A stretch of 64,000 nucleotides of DNA from an uncultured Prevotella sp. (lineage in GTDB: Bacteria; Bacteroidota; Bacteroidia; Bacteroidales; Bacteroidaceae): assembly GCA_900771975.1 (NCBI GenBank), contig CAAGPV010000071.1, positions 62,001 through 126,000 on the forward strand, in the 5' to 3' direction. This document shows positions 7,957 through 15,502 of the stretch, in pieces. The translations under genes and the position numbers were made by a program. Within the stretch, counting starts at the first letter, position 1; each line of letters opens with the position of its first letter. The notes beneath the pieces are model-generated. The model worked only from the letters and a program-made list of their open reading frames with translations. It was not told where the DNA came from and did not search any database.

Positions 7957-9995
7957 TGAGCTTCCTTATTTTCCATATTAAACCATTCTTTATCTATTTC
8001 GCAATTCTTACTGTCTGGATCAGGCACAGCCTTATCTATCTTAACCATCAATGGCATTGGCACGAAATTTCCAAAGAGCAGTGCTTCGCCTGGTACAGCC
8101 TGTTTGATTTTTGTGATATAGTCTGCCGAGAAATAGGGAAGAACTGAATAAATGTATTTCAAGTCTATCTCATTCTGAATGCGGTGAACGACATAGTTAC
8201 CACATTGCGACAACACTGTCTGGGATAGTTCAGATGGGCGTTGTGATGACAACATGAGAAAGAATGAATATTTACGTCCTTCTCTTGCAATCTTCTCAAA
8301 TATGTTTTCTTTTAGAATGTAGGCAGCGTCTTTTCTGATATATCGGTGTGCTTCATCCAAAACTAAATGTATAGGATGCTTACGACGTTCCTCACCATAC
8401 TTACTCTTTCTGTAATCAAATACCAATCGGCTTACGACACTTGTTATTAACTCCAAGGTGTCAGTTCCGACTTCACTTGAATCAATGACAATCAGTTGAG
8501 TTCTGTTATCTCCATCGCCTATACCAAAAGTCTTTTGCAGATAATCTTCTAGACTTGTAAAAGTGGATGGACAATCTCGCATAAATGCACATTCCTTATT
8601 GTTGAGGAAGACATCAAGGCGAGATACAAGGGTGGAAGTAAACTCTCGAATACGAAGATTACCCTTTGCCTCTTCCTCCAAAAGCACCAATTCTACGGCA
8701 GTCTTCAAGAAATTATAGTCATAATACTGACCATATTCAAGATTTTCCTCATCTACGGCAATAGCAGAATCCTCTTCTATTTGAATGAAAGCCCCATTTT
8801 TCCGCCGATAAGTAGTCTCTGTATCAAAATGTTCATTGCCTCTTTGATCATTCCATTCCGTATAGACATATTGCGGTTCTTCGTCTCCAACACAAACGAA
8901 CTTAGGCAAGCCTGAAGTCATGGAATCATTGTTGTTGCCATACCAAATAGTACAGAGGTCATTACATACATCGAAGAAATTCTGCAAATCATTCAACACC
9001 TCAGCATCTATATCATTTGGGAATTTATTGCATAGACCTTTCATCTTTAGGATGGCACCTTTGGCTATTGTCATTCGGGTACTGTCTGTATCTGCATTGT
9101 TGATGATGTCAGAGAGTACGATGTAGGTCTTCCACTTGATATAATTTGCAAAACGAGTGGCTGTATCTGAATCTTTAGCACTATATATCTTGTAGAATTT
9201 ATAGCATTTCTGCAAGACATTATCCCAAAATGGCTTTTGGGTGCGTTCGGATGCCATCAGAAAAGCCAACCATTCGTCAAGATTCATGAGATAATAAGGA
9301 AGATGGAAAGAATTCTTGCCTTCCGCATTCGGCTTATAGAATGTTTTTTCTATATTGCCAGACAATCCTGTCTCAAAAGCTTTTGGGTATTCTCCGTTGG
9401 AATCGAAGATAATGACTTTTGCGCCTTGTGCATAGTTATCTTCTTTTCTGAACACTTCTTGCAAGATGTGGGCTATCGTATTTGACTTTCCACTTCCACT
9501 GTTTCCCAAAATGGCTGTATGGATATTGAAAAGTCTATTGATATTAAGCGAGATTCCATAATTGATAAGACTTTTACTCTTACCGATTTCTATGGTATGG
9601 TGTATTCCATCTGTTACTTCATCACCTTGGGCAAGTATCGTATGGAGGTCATCGTATGTTACTAACTCCACGTCATTATACAGCGATGGGAATATGCCTA
9701 CACCCATTGCAAACTCACCCTTTTCATCGATTGTGCCTATCGGTTTGACATATAATTCTTTGGAACTGTCAAGATTGTAAGCGGAATAGGTTCGGCTCTC
9801 TACACTATAATCAAGGACTGCCGTAACTTCACAGATTATCGTAGCAGAAGTAGAATTGGTAGTTTTCAGATAACTGCCAATATTGCCAAAGTAGTATATT
9901 TGTCCGTTGATGTTGACTGTTGAGGTTCTTGTCGTACTGAACAACCTCACCTTGAACTTGTCGAACTCTACCGAAACTATCTTTCCTATCTTCAT
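7953..9995 (-). CDS. HerA-like DNA translocase/ATPase of a SIR2-HerA defence system
   Basis: A 680-residue FtsK/HerA-family ATPase. It has an N-terminal HAS-barrel-like region, Walker A GNSGSGKS (near 165-172), Walker B LVLDEAHRYI (near 545-554), an arginine-rich AREGRKYS segment and sensor SSQRPSEL. HerA proteins form hexameric rings; in the experimentally described SIR2-HerA antiphage systems the ring assembles with SIR2 and governs NAD-consuming activity. I chose the ATG at 9995, 1 bp after the SIR2 stop; the longer reading would need a TTG inside the SIR2 gene. The stop overlaps the next gene. Confidence 0.9.
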   Translation of the reverse strand: MKIGKIVSVEFDKFKVRLFSTTRTSTVNINGQIYYFGNIGSYLKTTNSTSATIICEVTAVLDYSVESRTYSAYNLDSSKELYVKPIGTIDEKGEFAMGVGIFPSLYNDVELVTYDDLHTILAQGDEVTDGIHHTIEIGKSKSLINYGISLNINRLFNIHTAILGNSGSGKSNTIAHILQEVFRKEDNYAQGAKVIIFDSNGEYPKAFETGLSGNIEKTFYKPNAEGKNSFHLPYYLMNLDEWLAFLMASERTQKPFWDNVLQKCYKFYKIYSAKDSDTATRFANYIKWKTYIVLSDIINNADTDSTRMTIAKGAILKMKGLCNKFPNDIDAEVLNDLQNFFDVCNDLCTIWYGNNNDSMTSGLPKFVCVGDEEPQYVYTEWNDQRGNEHFDTETTYRRKNGAFIQIEEDSAIAVDEENLEYGQYYDYNFLKTAVELVLLEEEAKGNLRIREFTSTLVSRLDVFLNNKECAFMRDCPSTFTSLEDYLQKTFGIGDGDNRTQLIVIDSSEVGTDTLELITSVVSRLVFDYRKSKYGEERRKHPIHLVLDEAHRYIRKDAAYILKENIFEKIAREGRKYSFFLMLSSQRPSELSQTVLSQCGNYVVHRIQNEIDLKYIYSVLPYFSADYITKIKQAVPGEALLFGNFVPMPLMVKIDKAVPDPDSKNCEIDKEWFNMENKEAQ

Positions 9996-9996
9996 A

Positions 9997-11253
9997 TTAA
10001 CCAAACAAATTAATTTGCTCTGTCAAAGCATCTACTTTCTTTTGTTGTTGCAATTCCTTGAATTTATTGACAAAGCCTTTGGTTATCTCTTCGTCTTGCG
10101 TAAAGGCATTGACATTTGGCAACCAGTTATCAACAATATAGTTAAAGAAGTGCATTTCGCCTCTGTTCTCTTTGTCTAAAGGATTCTCATACCCCCAAAG
10201 TCTGAATATGCGTTTGTCGTCAATCTGACAAATCTCTTTTTCTTTTGGAATGTCATTGATTACTACAACATTGATAGTTGTATTTGTAGCTAATGCACGA
10301 TATATGATGTCATTGACGTGTTGGTCGCTGAAACTATAACCAATGACAAACAACACGGTATTATGCTCCAACAACTTATGTTGAAATTCACGAAACAAAT
10401 CCACGTATGGTGCGCCAAGGCTTTTGTTTTGCTTGGTAGGTGTAGGGTATATGATAACACCATTTTCTGGCTCATACCCACACAACCTATTTACTTCCAT
10501 GATATTGAAGAACGAATTTTGACTTTCCTCATCATACACCCAATTGACCGAGCCATGAATCTTATACAGATAAACCATATTTTCGACAGGCTCGTATTTA
10601 TCCACATTAAGATCCATTCGCTTGGAATAGGTATAGTTGAATAAAGCTGGATTGAAGTATTTGTGCAATCCACCACCAAAGCCATTGACATAATGTATAT
10701 TCATGCTATCAAGGGCTGTCTCATTATAGAGGTCATTATTGGTAGTGAACACAGAGATACGAGATAAATCTTTGTTTCGTAAAGCTACTTTTTGATAAAA
10801 GCGTTGATAGGTATCAAGTACATCCAACTGTCTTTCTGTTGAAAAATCTATATTTATTTCTTTGAAGATAACTTCCTCTATGATTTTTATCAATTTGGTA
10901 CATTTTAATCTCCGCTTACTTTCTTCCTCAAATATACCTTCAGCATAGAACTTCCCAGAATAGAGGACACCAAGAACTTCTTCCAAATTATCATTTGCCT
11001 TATTCTGGATTCTATAGTAAAGTTTTTCGGAATCAGTTTCTTTTACAGTTTCTTCAACCTTCTGCAATAATCCTTTCATGTTTGGTATCGCAGGACAACT
11101 TGTGCCACTGCCGAAAAGGAAGCAAACATTCTTCATATTGAACAATTCTGCAATCTTTGCTTGAACTGCTGTCTTGTAGTCTTCTTCCTTTATCCTATTA
11201 TCCTTGAAATAATCAGATGTTCCTTGCTTAAAGTGTAATTCGTACTTATTCAT
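9997..11253 (-). CDS. SIR2-domain NAD hydrolase-like protein of a SIR2-HerA defence system
   Basis: The 418-residue protein carries the Rossmann-like SIR2 core: FLFGSGTSCP (46-54 region), TTNND (170-174), YKIHGS with the catalytic His233, and LFVIGYSFSDQHVND (301-315), which is typical of SIR2_2-type defence proteins. Known relatives cleave NAD+ after phage sensing and stop growth of the infected cell. The gene is first in the SIR2-HerA-Mrr unit. The start ATG at 11253 is preceded by an AT-rich segment with only broken genes, so its promoter is not obvious. Confidence 0.9.
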   Translation of the reverse strand: MNKYELHFKQGTSDYFKDNRIKEEDYKTAVQAKIAELFNMKNVCFLFGSGTSCPAIPNMKGLLQKVEETVKETDSEKLYYRIQNKANDNLEEVLGVLYSGKFYAEGIFEEESKRRLKCTKLIKIIEEVIFKEINIDFSTERQLDVLDTYQRFYQKVALRNKDLSRISVFTTNNDLYNETALDSMNIHYVNGFGGGLHKYFNPALFNYTYSKRMDLNVDKYEPVENMVYLYKIHGSVNWVYDEESQNSFFNIMEVNRLCGYEPENGVIIYPTPTKQNKSLGAPYVDLFREFQHKLLEHNTVLFVIGYSFSDQHVNDIIYRALATNTTINVVVINDIPKEKEICQIDDKRIFRLWGYENPLDKENRGEMHFFNYIVDNWLPNVNAFTQDEEITKGFVNKFKELQQQKKVDALTEQINLFG

Positions 11254-11279
11254 CGTTTATCAATATTGAAAGATTTCCT

Positions 11280-11393
11280 TCACTCTACATTTATGTTATT
11301 TTCACCTATATCATTATACAGTGAACATTTTTGTTGAACAAAATTTTCCAATCGTTGGTCAAGTGATGTTTCTTTATATTCTGAAAAGTACAT
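11280..11393 (-). CDS. Short ORF of 37 codons upstream of the SIR2 gene, possibly a frameshifted gene tail
   Basis: The frame reads MYFSEYKETSLDQRLENF then a short Gln/Asn-rich tail. It begins 2 bp after the stop of the preceding open frame and ends 26 bp before the SIR2 start. It may be a tiny gene, or the C-terminus of the preceding remnant thrown out of frame, because the same frame stays open for a few codons above the ATG. No family recognised. Confidence 0.3.
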   Translation of the reverse strand: MYFSEYKETSLDQRLENFVQQKCSLYNDIGENNINVE

Positions 11394-11394
11394 T

Positions 11395-11667
11395 TCATGA
11401 AACATCTATTTTTGAAACAGAAGAGTTATCAAATAATTTTAAAAATTGCTGTAATTTTTTCTCAATCCAATCTTCGTCGTATTTATTAGGATTTCGCTTG
11501 AATAGTCGAATTTTAGTTGTTAGGCTATCTGCATTCAACAAAATGATTTTGCCAGGAGCCAATTTTGTAACCCATCTATTATTTTTAGAGTATTCATCAC
11601 TTAGACTAATAGCTTTTCTTTGCTCTGAATTTTTATTATCAGTGTAGGCTATAGGATCTAAAGGCTT
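11395..11667 (-). pseudogene. C-terminal remnant of an unidentified gene
   Basis: An open frame of about 90 codons without a start codon. It reads KPLDPIAYTDNKNSEQRK, later WVTKLAPGKIILLNADSL, and ends SVSKIDVS. Amino-acid use is protein-like, but I do not recognise the family. It is joined directly, in another frame, to the truncated flippase start at 11658-11792, so it is most easily read as the tail of a gene left by a deletion or exchange. The same open frame continues without ATG up to 11772 only because it overlaps the flippase fragment. Confidence 0.45.
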
Positions 11668-11792
11668 ATACCTAAAACGTTCAATATGACTCGACCCGTA
11701 TATAACGACACCGCCATCATAAAGAGCATTCGGAAGTAAAGAAGCAAAGCGTTCTTCGCTATTCGCTTGTTTTTATCTGATGTTTGTGTCAT
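11658..11792 (-). pseudogene. Truncated 5' end of a second Wzx-like flippase gene
   Basis: The frame starts at the ATG at 11792 and reads MTQTSDKNKRIAKNALLLYF, then RMLFMMAVSLYTGRVILNVLG, before running into a stop at 11658. 32 of the first 41 residues equal those of the intact flippase at 330-1874; a stretch of about 35 nt near the start differs at one base only. Everything after codon 41 of the flippase is missing. It is the 5' stump of a related flippase gene, cut at about 11667. Confidence 0.8.
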
Positions 11793-11955
11793 TACCATCT
11801 ATGTTCGGAGTGCATGAACAAAGATATTCTGTAAAGGCTCTAAACGCATCATAATAGGCTTTATATATTTTGTCAGACACATAGCTTTCATGTATTTTGT
11901 CATAATAAAAGACATTTTTATTTTTTCTCCAAAAGCAAACCGCTTGCACTTTTTG
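11773..11955 (-). pseudogene. C-terminal remnant of an unidentified gene upstream of the flippase stump
   Basis: About 60 codons with no usable start, beginning after an in-frame TGA. The frame reads NVFYYDKIHESYVSDKIYKA and then AYYDAFRAFTEYLCSC, ending TNIR. The composition is protein-like and its stop overlaps the start of the truncated flippase, as expected for the tail of the preceding gene in an old polysaccharide operon. Family not recognised. Confidence 0.4.
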
Positions 11956-12262
11956 TCACTTGAAGGGGGATGTTTTTTCTATTTTAATAGTTATAATGCA
12001 GATGAAATTCACGGCTTCGCCGTCGTCCCCTCTATAAGTGGACGCTATTTGTCGTGGCATTTTTAGTTTTTTCCATCTTTTTGCGGATATTGTGTCCGTT
12101 ATTGATGTGTGGTTGCGTTTTTGTCTAATAGACCTAAAACGGTGTAAAGTTACAAAAAAATCTTTAATGGACGAAGGCAGACGCTTAAATAGATGTGTCT
12201 TTTCTGTGTTTTGCGTTTATATGTAAATTGTTTGTAATATTGAGGCCGAGACCTACATTTAA
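11956..12262. other. AT-rich intergenic segment without recognisable gene
   Basis: No convincing coding frame on either strand. A weak minus-strand promoter-like word TAACTTTA (12131-12145 area) and a short GC hairpin around 12009-12021 (ACGGC/GCCGT) are the only signals. This stretch would contain the promoter of the minus-strand island if that is transcribed on its own. Confidence 0.4.
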
Positions 12263-12309
12263 AGAAAAAATCCACAAATGAAAATATATAACATTCATTT
12301 GTGGATTTT
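12261..12309 (-). terminator. Intrinsic terminator downstream of tRNA-Cys
   Basis: A perfect 16-bp inverted repeat (12267-12282 with 12294-12309, 11-nt loop) begins 2 bp after the tRNA 3' end and is followed on the minus strand by TTTTTTCTTT. It should insulate the tRNA from the accessory island. Confidence 0.9.
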
Positions 12310-12311
12310 AG

Positions 12312-12382
12312 AGGTGCCTAGCGGAATCGAACCGCTCTCCACGGTTTTGCAGACCGTTACCTAACCGCCCGGCCCAGGCACC
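12312..12382 (-). tRNA. tRNA-Cys (anticodon GCA)
   Basis: On the minus strand the sequence folds into a complete cloverleaf of 71 nt: acceptor stem GGTGCCT/AGGCACC, anticodon loop CTGCAAA with anticodon GCA, T-arm with GGTTCGATTCC, and discriminator U, which is diagnostic for tRNA-Cys. The CCA end is not encoded. It lies at the border between the accessory island and the conserved dedA/glnS block. Confidence 0.96.
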
Positions 12383-12417
12383 ATACCTTATTAATTGCGG
12401 ATGCAAAGGTAAGCTTT

Positions 12418-12621
12418 TTATTTTTTAGCGCCAAATTTTTCCGTCTCTTTTTTGTGAGTTTTCTTTAATCGGTGTTGTGCGGAACTTTGGCAATGAAAAG
12501 GACATCCTTCACATACCGCCTTGGTTTTAGATCTATTATATATAGAACACACTATACGTCTTACAGCATAGTAAATTGCTGCAACAAGAACAACCCCTAT
12601 GATTAAGTATTGTAAAATCAA
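12418..12621 (-). CDS. FeoB-associated Cys-rich membrane protein-like small protein
   Basis: The 67-residue product has one N-terminal membrane helix (LQYLIIGVVLVAAIYYAV), a basic segment, and a Cys cluster CEGCPFHC near residues 37-44, followed by a Lys-rich tail. This plan resembles the FeoB-associated Cys-rich membrane protein family, which often sits with the ferrous iron transporter FeoB and may bind iron. No feoB is present here, so the link to iron is by family only. The start is 15 bp after the dedA stop. Confidence 0.65.
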   Translation of the reverse strand: MILQYLIIGVVLVAAIYYAVRRIVCSIYNRSKTKAVCEGCPFHCQSSAQHRLKKTHKKETEKFGAKK

Positions 12622-12636
12622 ATGCTTTTCTCGTGT

Positions 12637-13260
12637 TTAAGAATGTCTTGTCTTGTTTATTAAATGTTTTATCAGAAAATATGCGATAGCGATAATAACC
12701 AATCCAATGATTGCATATTTTATATAATCGCCATATTCTGTTATTTTTGCACCTAACTCTTGTTCGGGGACGAATGTATGAAGGTAATAGCCTAATGCTG
12801 CCAATATCAGATTCCATGCACCTGCTCCAACAGTTGTGTAAAGCAAAAATTTCCAATAATTCATGCGAGCGAGTCCTGCAGGAATAGATATTAGGTGTCT
12901 GATGCCTGGTATTAAGCGGCCGGTGATAGTGGCAACCATGCCATGGTTGTCAAAGTAGCGCTCGCTTTTCATTACCTTTTCCTGGTTGAGTAGGCAAACA
13001 TGGCCCCAATGGCTATTTGCGAATTTATAGATTATGGGGCGGCCCAAATAATAACCGGCAACATAGTTGATGGACGCTCCAACGTCTGCTCCTATTGTGG
13101 CTGCCAAACAAACTAACCAGATATTGAGATTACCTGCTGCGGAATGATAGGCTGCAGGGGCAACAACCAATTCGGATGGTACGGGAATTACGGTGCTTTC
13201 CAAAAGCATCAAAAAGAAGATGGTACCATAGTTGAGGTTGCTTAATAATGTCTGAAGCAT
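12637..13260 (-). CDS. DedA family inner-membrane protein (VTT domain)
   Basis: The 207-residue protein has about five hydrophobic segments and the family marks ESTVIPVPSELVV near the N-terminus, GxxxGxxxxYxxGYxLGR (GADVGASINYVAGYYLGR), and ITGRLIPGIRHLISIPAG. DedA/VTT proteins act in the inner membrane, where members are implicated in undecaprenyl-phosphate or other lipid-carrier recycling and in proton-gradient maintenance. It lies downstream of glnS in the same direction, with a hairpin between, and precedes the small Cys-rich gene by 15 bp. Confidence 0.9.
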   Translation of the reverse strand: MLQTLLSNLNYGTIFFLMLLESTVIPVPSELVVAPAAYHSAAGNLNIWLVCLAATIGADVGASINYVAGYYLGRPIIYKFANSHWGHVCLLNQEKVMKSERYFDNHGMVATITGRLIPGIRHLISIPAGLARMNYWKFLLYTTVGAGAWNLILAALGYYLHTFVPEQELGAKITEYGDYIKYAIIGLVIIAIAYFLIKHLINKTRHS

Positions 13261-13305
13261 AAAAAGTGGTCTTTAAGAAATTAAAACAATTTTGTTATAG
13301 TCACA

Positions 13306-13332
13306 CATGCTCTCGTGGTAAGCGAGAGCATG
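13306..13332. terminator. Hairpin between glnS and dedA
   Basis: CATGCTCTCG (13306-13315) and CGAGAGCATG (13323-13332) form a perfect 10-bp stem with a 7-nt loop. It lies 46 bp past the glnS stop. No U-run follows on either strand, so it may be a weak terminator or an RNA-processing/stability element. Confidence 0.5.
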
Positions 13333-13378
13333 GCGAAATTCTTCAGAAAATGTTAGTTATCCAATTTTTGCAAAAACT

Positions 13379-15100
13379 TTATTTTTTAGCTTGTTTTGCC
13401 CAAGTGTCCTTAAGCCCAACTGTTTTGTTAAACACAAGGTGTTCTTCCGTCGTGTCAAGATCTGCCATAAAGTATCCAATGCGTTGAAACTGTAAGTATT
13501 CTCCTGGTTTTTTGGTGGCAGCATATTCTTCCACATAGCAGTTGTGGTATACTTTTAAACTGTTGGGGTTAAGCAACTCGCGGAAATCCCGCTCGTCAGC
13601 AGAAGGATTTTCAACATTGAACAAGCGGTCGTATTCTCTTACTTCTGCAGGTTTGCAGTGGTCACAGCTAACCCAATGAAGTGTGCCTTTCACCTTGCGG
13701 TTAGCTCCTTCGAGGCCGCTTTTGCTTAAAGGATCGTACTCGGCTTGTACTTCAATGATGTTTCCTTCGGCATCTTTCGTACAACCAGTGCATTTTACGA
13801 TGTAAGCATTCTTGAGGCGGACTTCCTTTCCTGGGGTCATTCGGAAGAATTTCTTTGGAGCATCTTCCATGAAGTCGTCTCGTTCCATCCACAGGTTGCG
13901 CGAGAAGAGTATAGTGTGAGAGCCATCTTCTTCGTTCTCAGGATTGTTGATGGCCACCATTTCTTCTGTTTGGTTTTCTGGGTAGTTAGTGATAACAAGT
14001 TTTACGGGATTAAGTACGGCACTTACGCGACAAGCTTTCTTGTTGAGATCGTTGCGAACAGCTGCTTCAAGTAATGCCATATCGTTAAGAGCATCAAACT
14101 TAGTGTATCCGATAGAATCAATAAACTGTCTAATTGACTCTGGCGAATAGCCTCGTCTACGCATACCGCATAATGTTGGCATACGTGGGTCATCCCAGCC
14201 AGCAACCAAATGCTCGTCAACCAATGTGTGAAGTTTGCGTTTGGACATTACCGTATACGTCAAGTTGAGACGGTTAAACTCTATCTGTCGTGGGCGATTG
14301 TCGTGCAAATTGTTTGCTGTTCCGTCTTTCTCCTTTAAGAAATCGATAAACTTGTCATAAAGAGGGCGATGAGGAACAAACTCCAAAGTGCAAATGGAAT
14401 GAGTGACACCTTCAAAATAGTCGCTTTGGCCATGAGCAAAGTCATACATAGGATAGGCATGCCATTTTGTTCCTGTCCGATGGTGTGGGGTTTGAATGAT
14501 GCGGTACATGATAGGGTCGCGGAAGTGCATATTAGAATTTGCCATATCAAGTTTTGCCCGTAGCACCATGCTACCTTCTATTGCCTCAGCGGTGTTCATC
14601 TTTTTGAATAAACGCAGATTTTCCTCAATGGGGCGATCGCGGTATGGTGAAGGTGTTCCAGGTGTAGTTGGAGTTCCTTTTTGTTCTGCTATTTGTTCTG
14701 CTGTTTGCTCGTCAATATATGCATGTCCGTTTTCTATCATCCAAATGGCAAAATCCCATAACTTGTCAAAGTAGTCTGATGCGTAATAGATGTTGCCCCA
14801 TTTAAATCCTAACCAAGAAATGTCATGAAGAATGTTCTCTACATATTCATTATTTTCTTTCGACGGATTGGTGTCATCAAAACGGAGATTGCAGACACCA
14901 TTGTAATGTTCTGCCACACCAAAATCCATACAAATGGCTTTAGCATGACCGATATGTAAATATCCATTTGGCTCTGGGGGGAATCGAGTCTGAATGCGTC
15001 CTCCATTCTTACCTTCTGCGAGGTCTTCTTCAACGAGTTGCTCAACAAAGCTGAGGCTCCTTTTTTCTTCGTTTGTGTTGTCTTCTGTAATAGTTGCCAT
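13379..15100 (-). CDS. glnS: Glutaminyl-tRNA synthetase
   Basis: A class I aminoacyl-tRNA synthetase of 573 residues, close to the usual length for GlnS. The HIGH motif appears in NGYLHIGHAKA (HIGH at 49-52), the KMSKR equivalent as VMSKR (284-288), and FRFPPEPNG-like residues precede HIGH. The C-terminal beta-barrel anticodon-binding domain is present (LHWVSCDHCKPAEVREYDRL). It charges tRNA-Gln in the cytoplasm. A TATATTTG promoter word is found 34-41 bp upstream of the start. Transcription runs toward dedA. Confidence 0.97.
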   Translation of the reverse strand: MATITEDNTNEEKRSLSFVEQLVEEDLAEGKNGGRIQTRFPPEPNGYLHIGHAKAICMDFGVAEHYNGVCNLRFDDTNPSKENNEYVENILHDISWLGFKWGNIYYASDYFDKLWDFAIWMIENGHAYIDEQTAEQIAEQKGTPTTPGTPSPYRDRPIEENLRLFKKMNTAEAIEGSMVLRAKLDMANSNMHFRDPIMYRIIQTPHHRTGTKWHAYPMYDFAHGQSDYFEGVTHSICTLEFVPHRPLYDKFIDFLKEKDGTANNLHDNRPRQIEFNRLNLTYTVMSKRKLHTLVDEHLVAGWDDPRMPTLCGMRRRGYSPESIRQFIDSIGYTKFDALNDMALLEAAVRNDLNKKACRVSAVLNPVKLVITNYPENQTEEMVAINNPENEEDGSHTILFSRNLWMERDDFMEDAPKKFFRMTPGKEVRLKNAYIVKCTGCTKDAEGNIIEVQAEYDPLSKSGLEGANRKVKGTLHWVSCDHCKPAEVREYDRLFNVENPSADERDFRELLNPNSLKVYHNCYVEEYAATKKPGEYLQFQRIGYFMADLDTTEEHLVFNKTVGLKDTWAKQAKK

Positions 15101-15133
15101 AACTTTAAATTACATTAATTATTAATTATGCTG

Positions 15134-15141
15134 CAAATATA
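15134..15141 (-). promoter_or_regulatory. Bacteroidetes -7 promoter element for glnS
   Basis: Minus-strand TATATTTG matches TAnnTTTG exactly, 34 bp before the glnS start. No clear -33 TTTG is seen. Confidence 0.55.
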
Positions 15142-15339
15142 GAAAAAAAATACCGATTAGCGGTCTGTCCATCATAAAAACCAATCATAATAGTTGCTAA
15201 TGATTCAAAATGTTCCTGCAATGTTGAGTCAATGGAAATGAAGAAGATATGTCAAAGGCTTGTGTACGCTAACAAGAAGTTTTTTTGATTCAAATCAAAA
15301 AAGATTAATGTTTTTCTTGCAAGAGATAGAAAAAACCGT

Positions 15340-15347
15340 TACCTTTG
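15340..15347 (+). promoter_or_regulatory. Bacteroidetes -7 promoter element of a candidate small RNA
   Basis: TACCTTTG is an exact match to TAnnTTTG. A TTG occurs about 20 bp upstream (in TTCTTGC), a partial -33 match. The only downstream feature on this strand is the terminator at 15407. Confidence 0.55.
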
Positions 15348-15352
15348 TCAAC

Positions 15353-15441
15353 GTTATCCTGAATACAATCTTTTTACCTTAAAAAAGCTAATACCTATTG
15401 AGATTGAATGCCTCACGCTGCGAAGCGAAGGCATTTTTTTG
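15353..15441 (+). ncRNA. Candidate small non-coding RNA, about 90 nt
   Basis: The span from just after the TACCTTTG promoter word to the end of the U-run has no open frame of note. Its 3' part folds into AATGCCT/AGGCATT around an inner CGCT-GCGA-AGCG tetraloop hairpin, followed by seven T. A promoter and a factor-independent terminator about 60 bp apart with no gene between is the layout of a stand-alone sRNA. I cannot match it to a known Rfam family by eye. The 5' end is inferred from promoter spacing. Confidence 0.5.
15407..15441 (+). terminator. Intrinsic terminator of the candidate small RNA
   Basis: Stem 15407-15413 with 15429-15435, inner stem 15416-15419 with 15424-15427, GCGA loop, followed by TTTTTTT. 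The U-run is only on the plus strand. Confidence 0.85.
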
Positions 15442-15502
15442 TTTATTTACGATTTATAAGTCACTTGTTTTATTTCCTGTTGTTGCTTTTCCCCGAAAAA
15501 GT

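Larger units (their letters stand above)
15101..15502. other. Intergenic region between glnS and mltG
   Basis: This 402-bp stretch holds no protein gene. It contains the glnS promoter on the minus strand and, on the plus strand, a promoter word (15340-15347) followed by a strong terminator (15407-15441) that serves no visible protein gene. From 15442 to 15502 nothing further is seen before the mltG stop. Confidence 0.7.

Noticed and set aside
12038..12226. 62-codon plus-strand open frame beside tRNA-Cys
   Set aside because: Composition is Phe/Cys-rich noise in an AT-rich non-coding stretch, with no partner gene.
11254..12311. Invertible promoter of the kind that controls Bacteroides capsule loci
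   Set aside because: No pair of inverted repeats flanking a promoter word was seen, and there is no UpxY-like antiterminator gene.
1..12382. Prophage, integrative element or transposon carrying the defence genes
   Set aside because: No integrase, transposase, relaxase or phage structural gene is visible, and no attachment-type repeat of the tRNA end was found inside the window.
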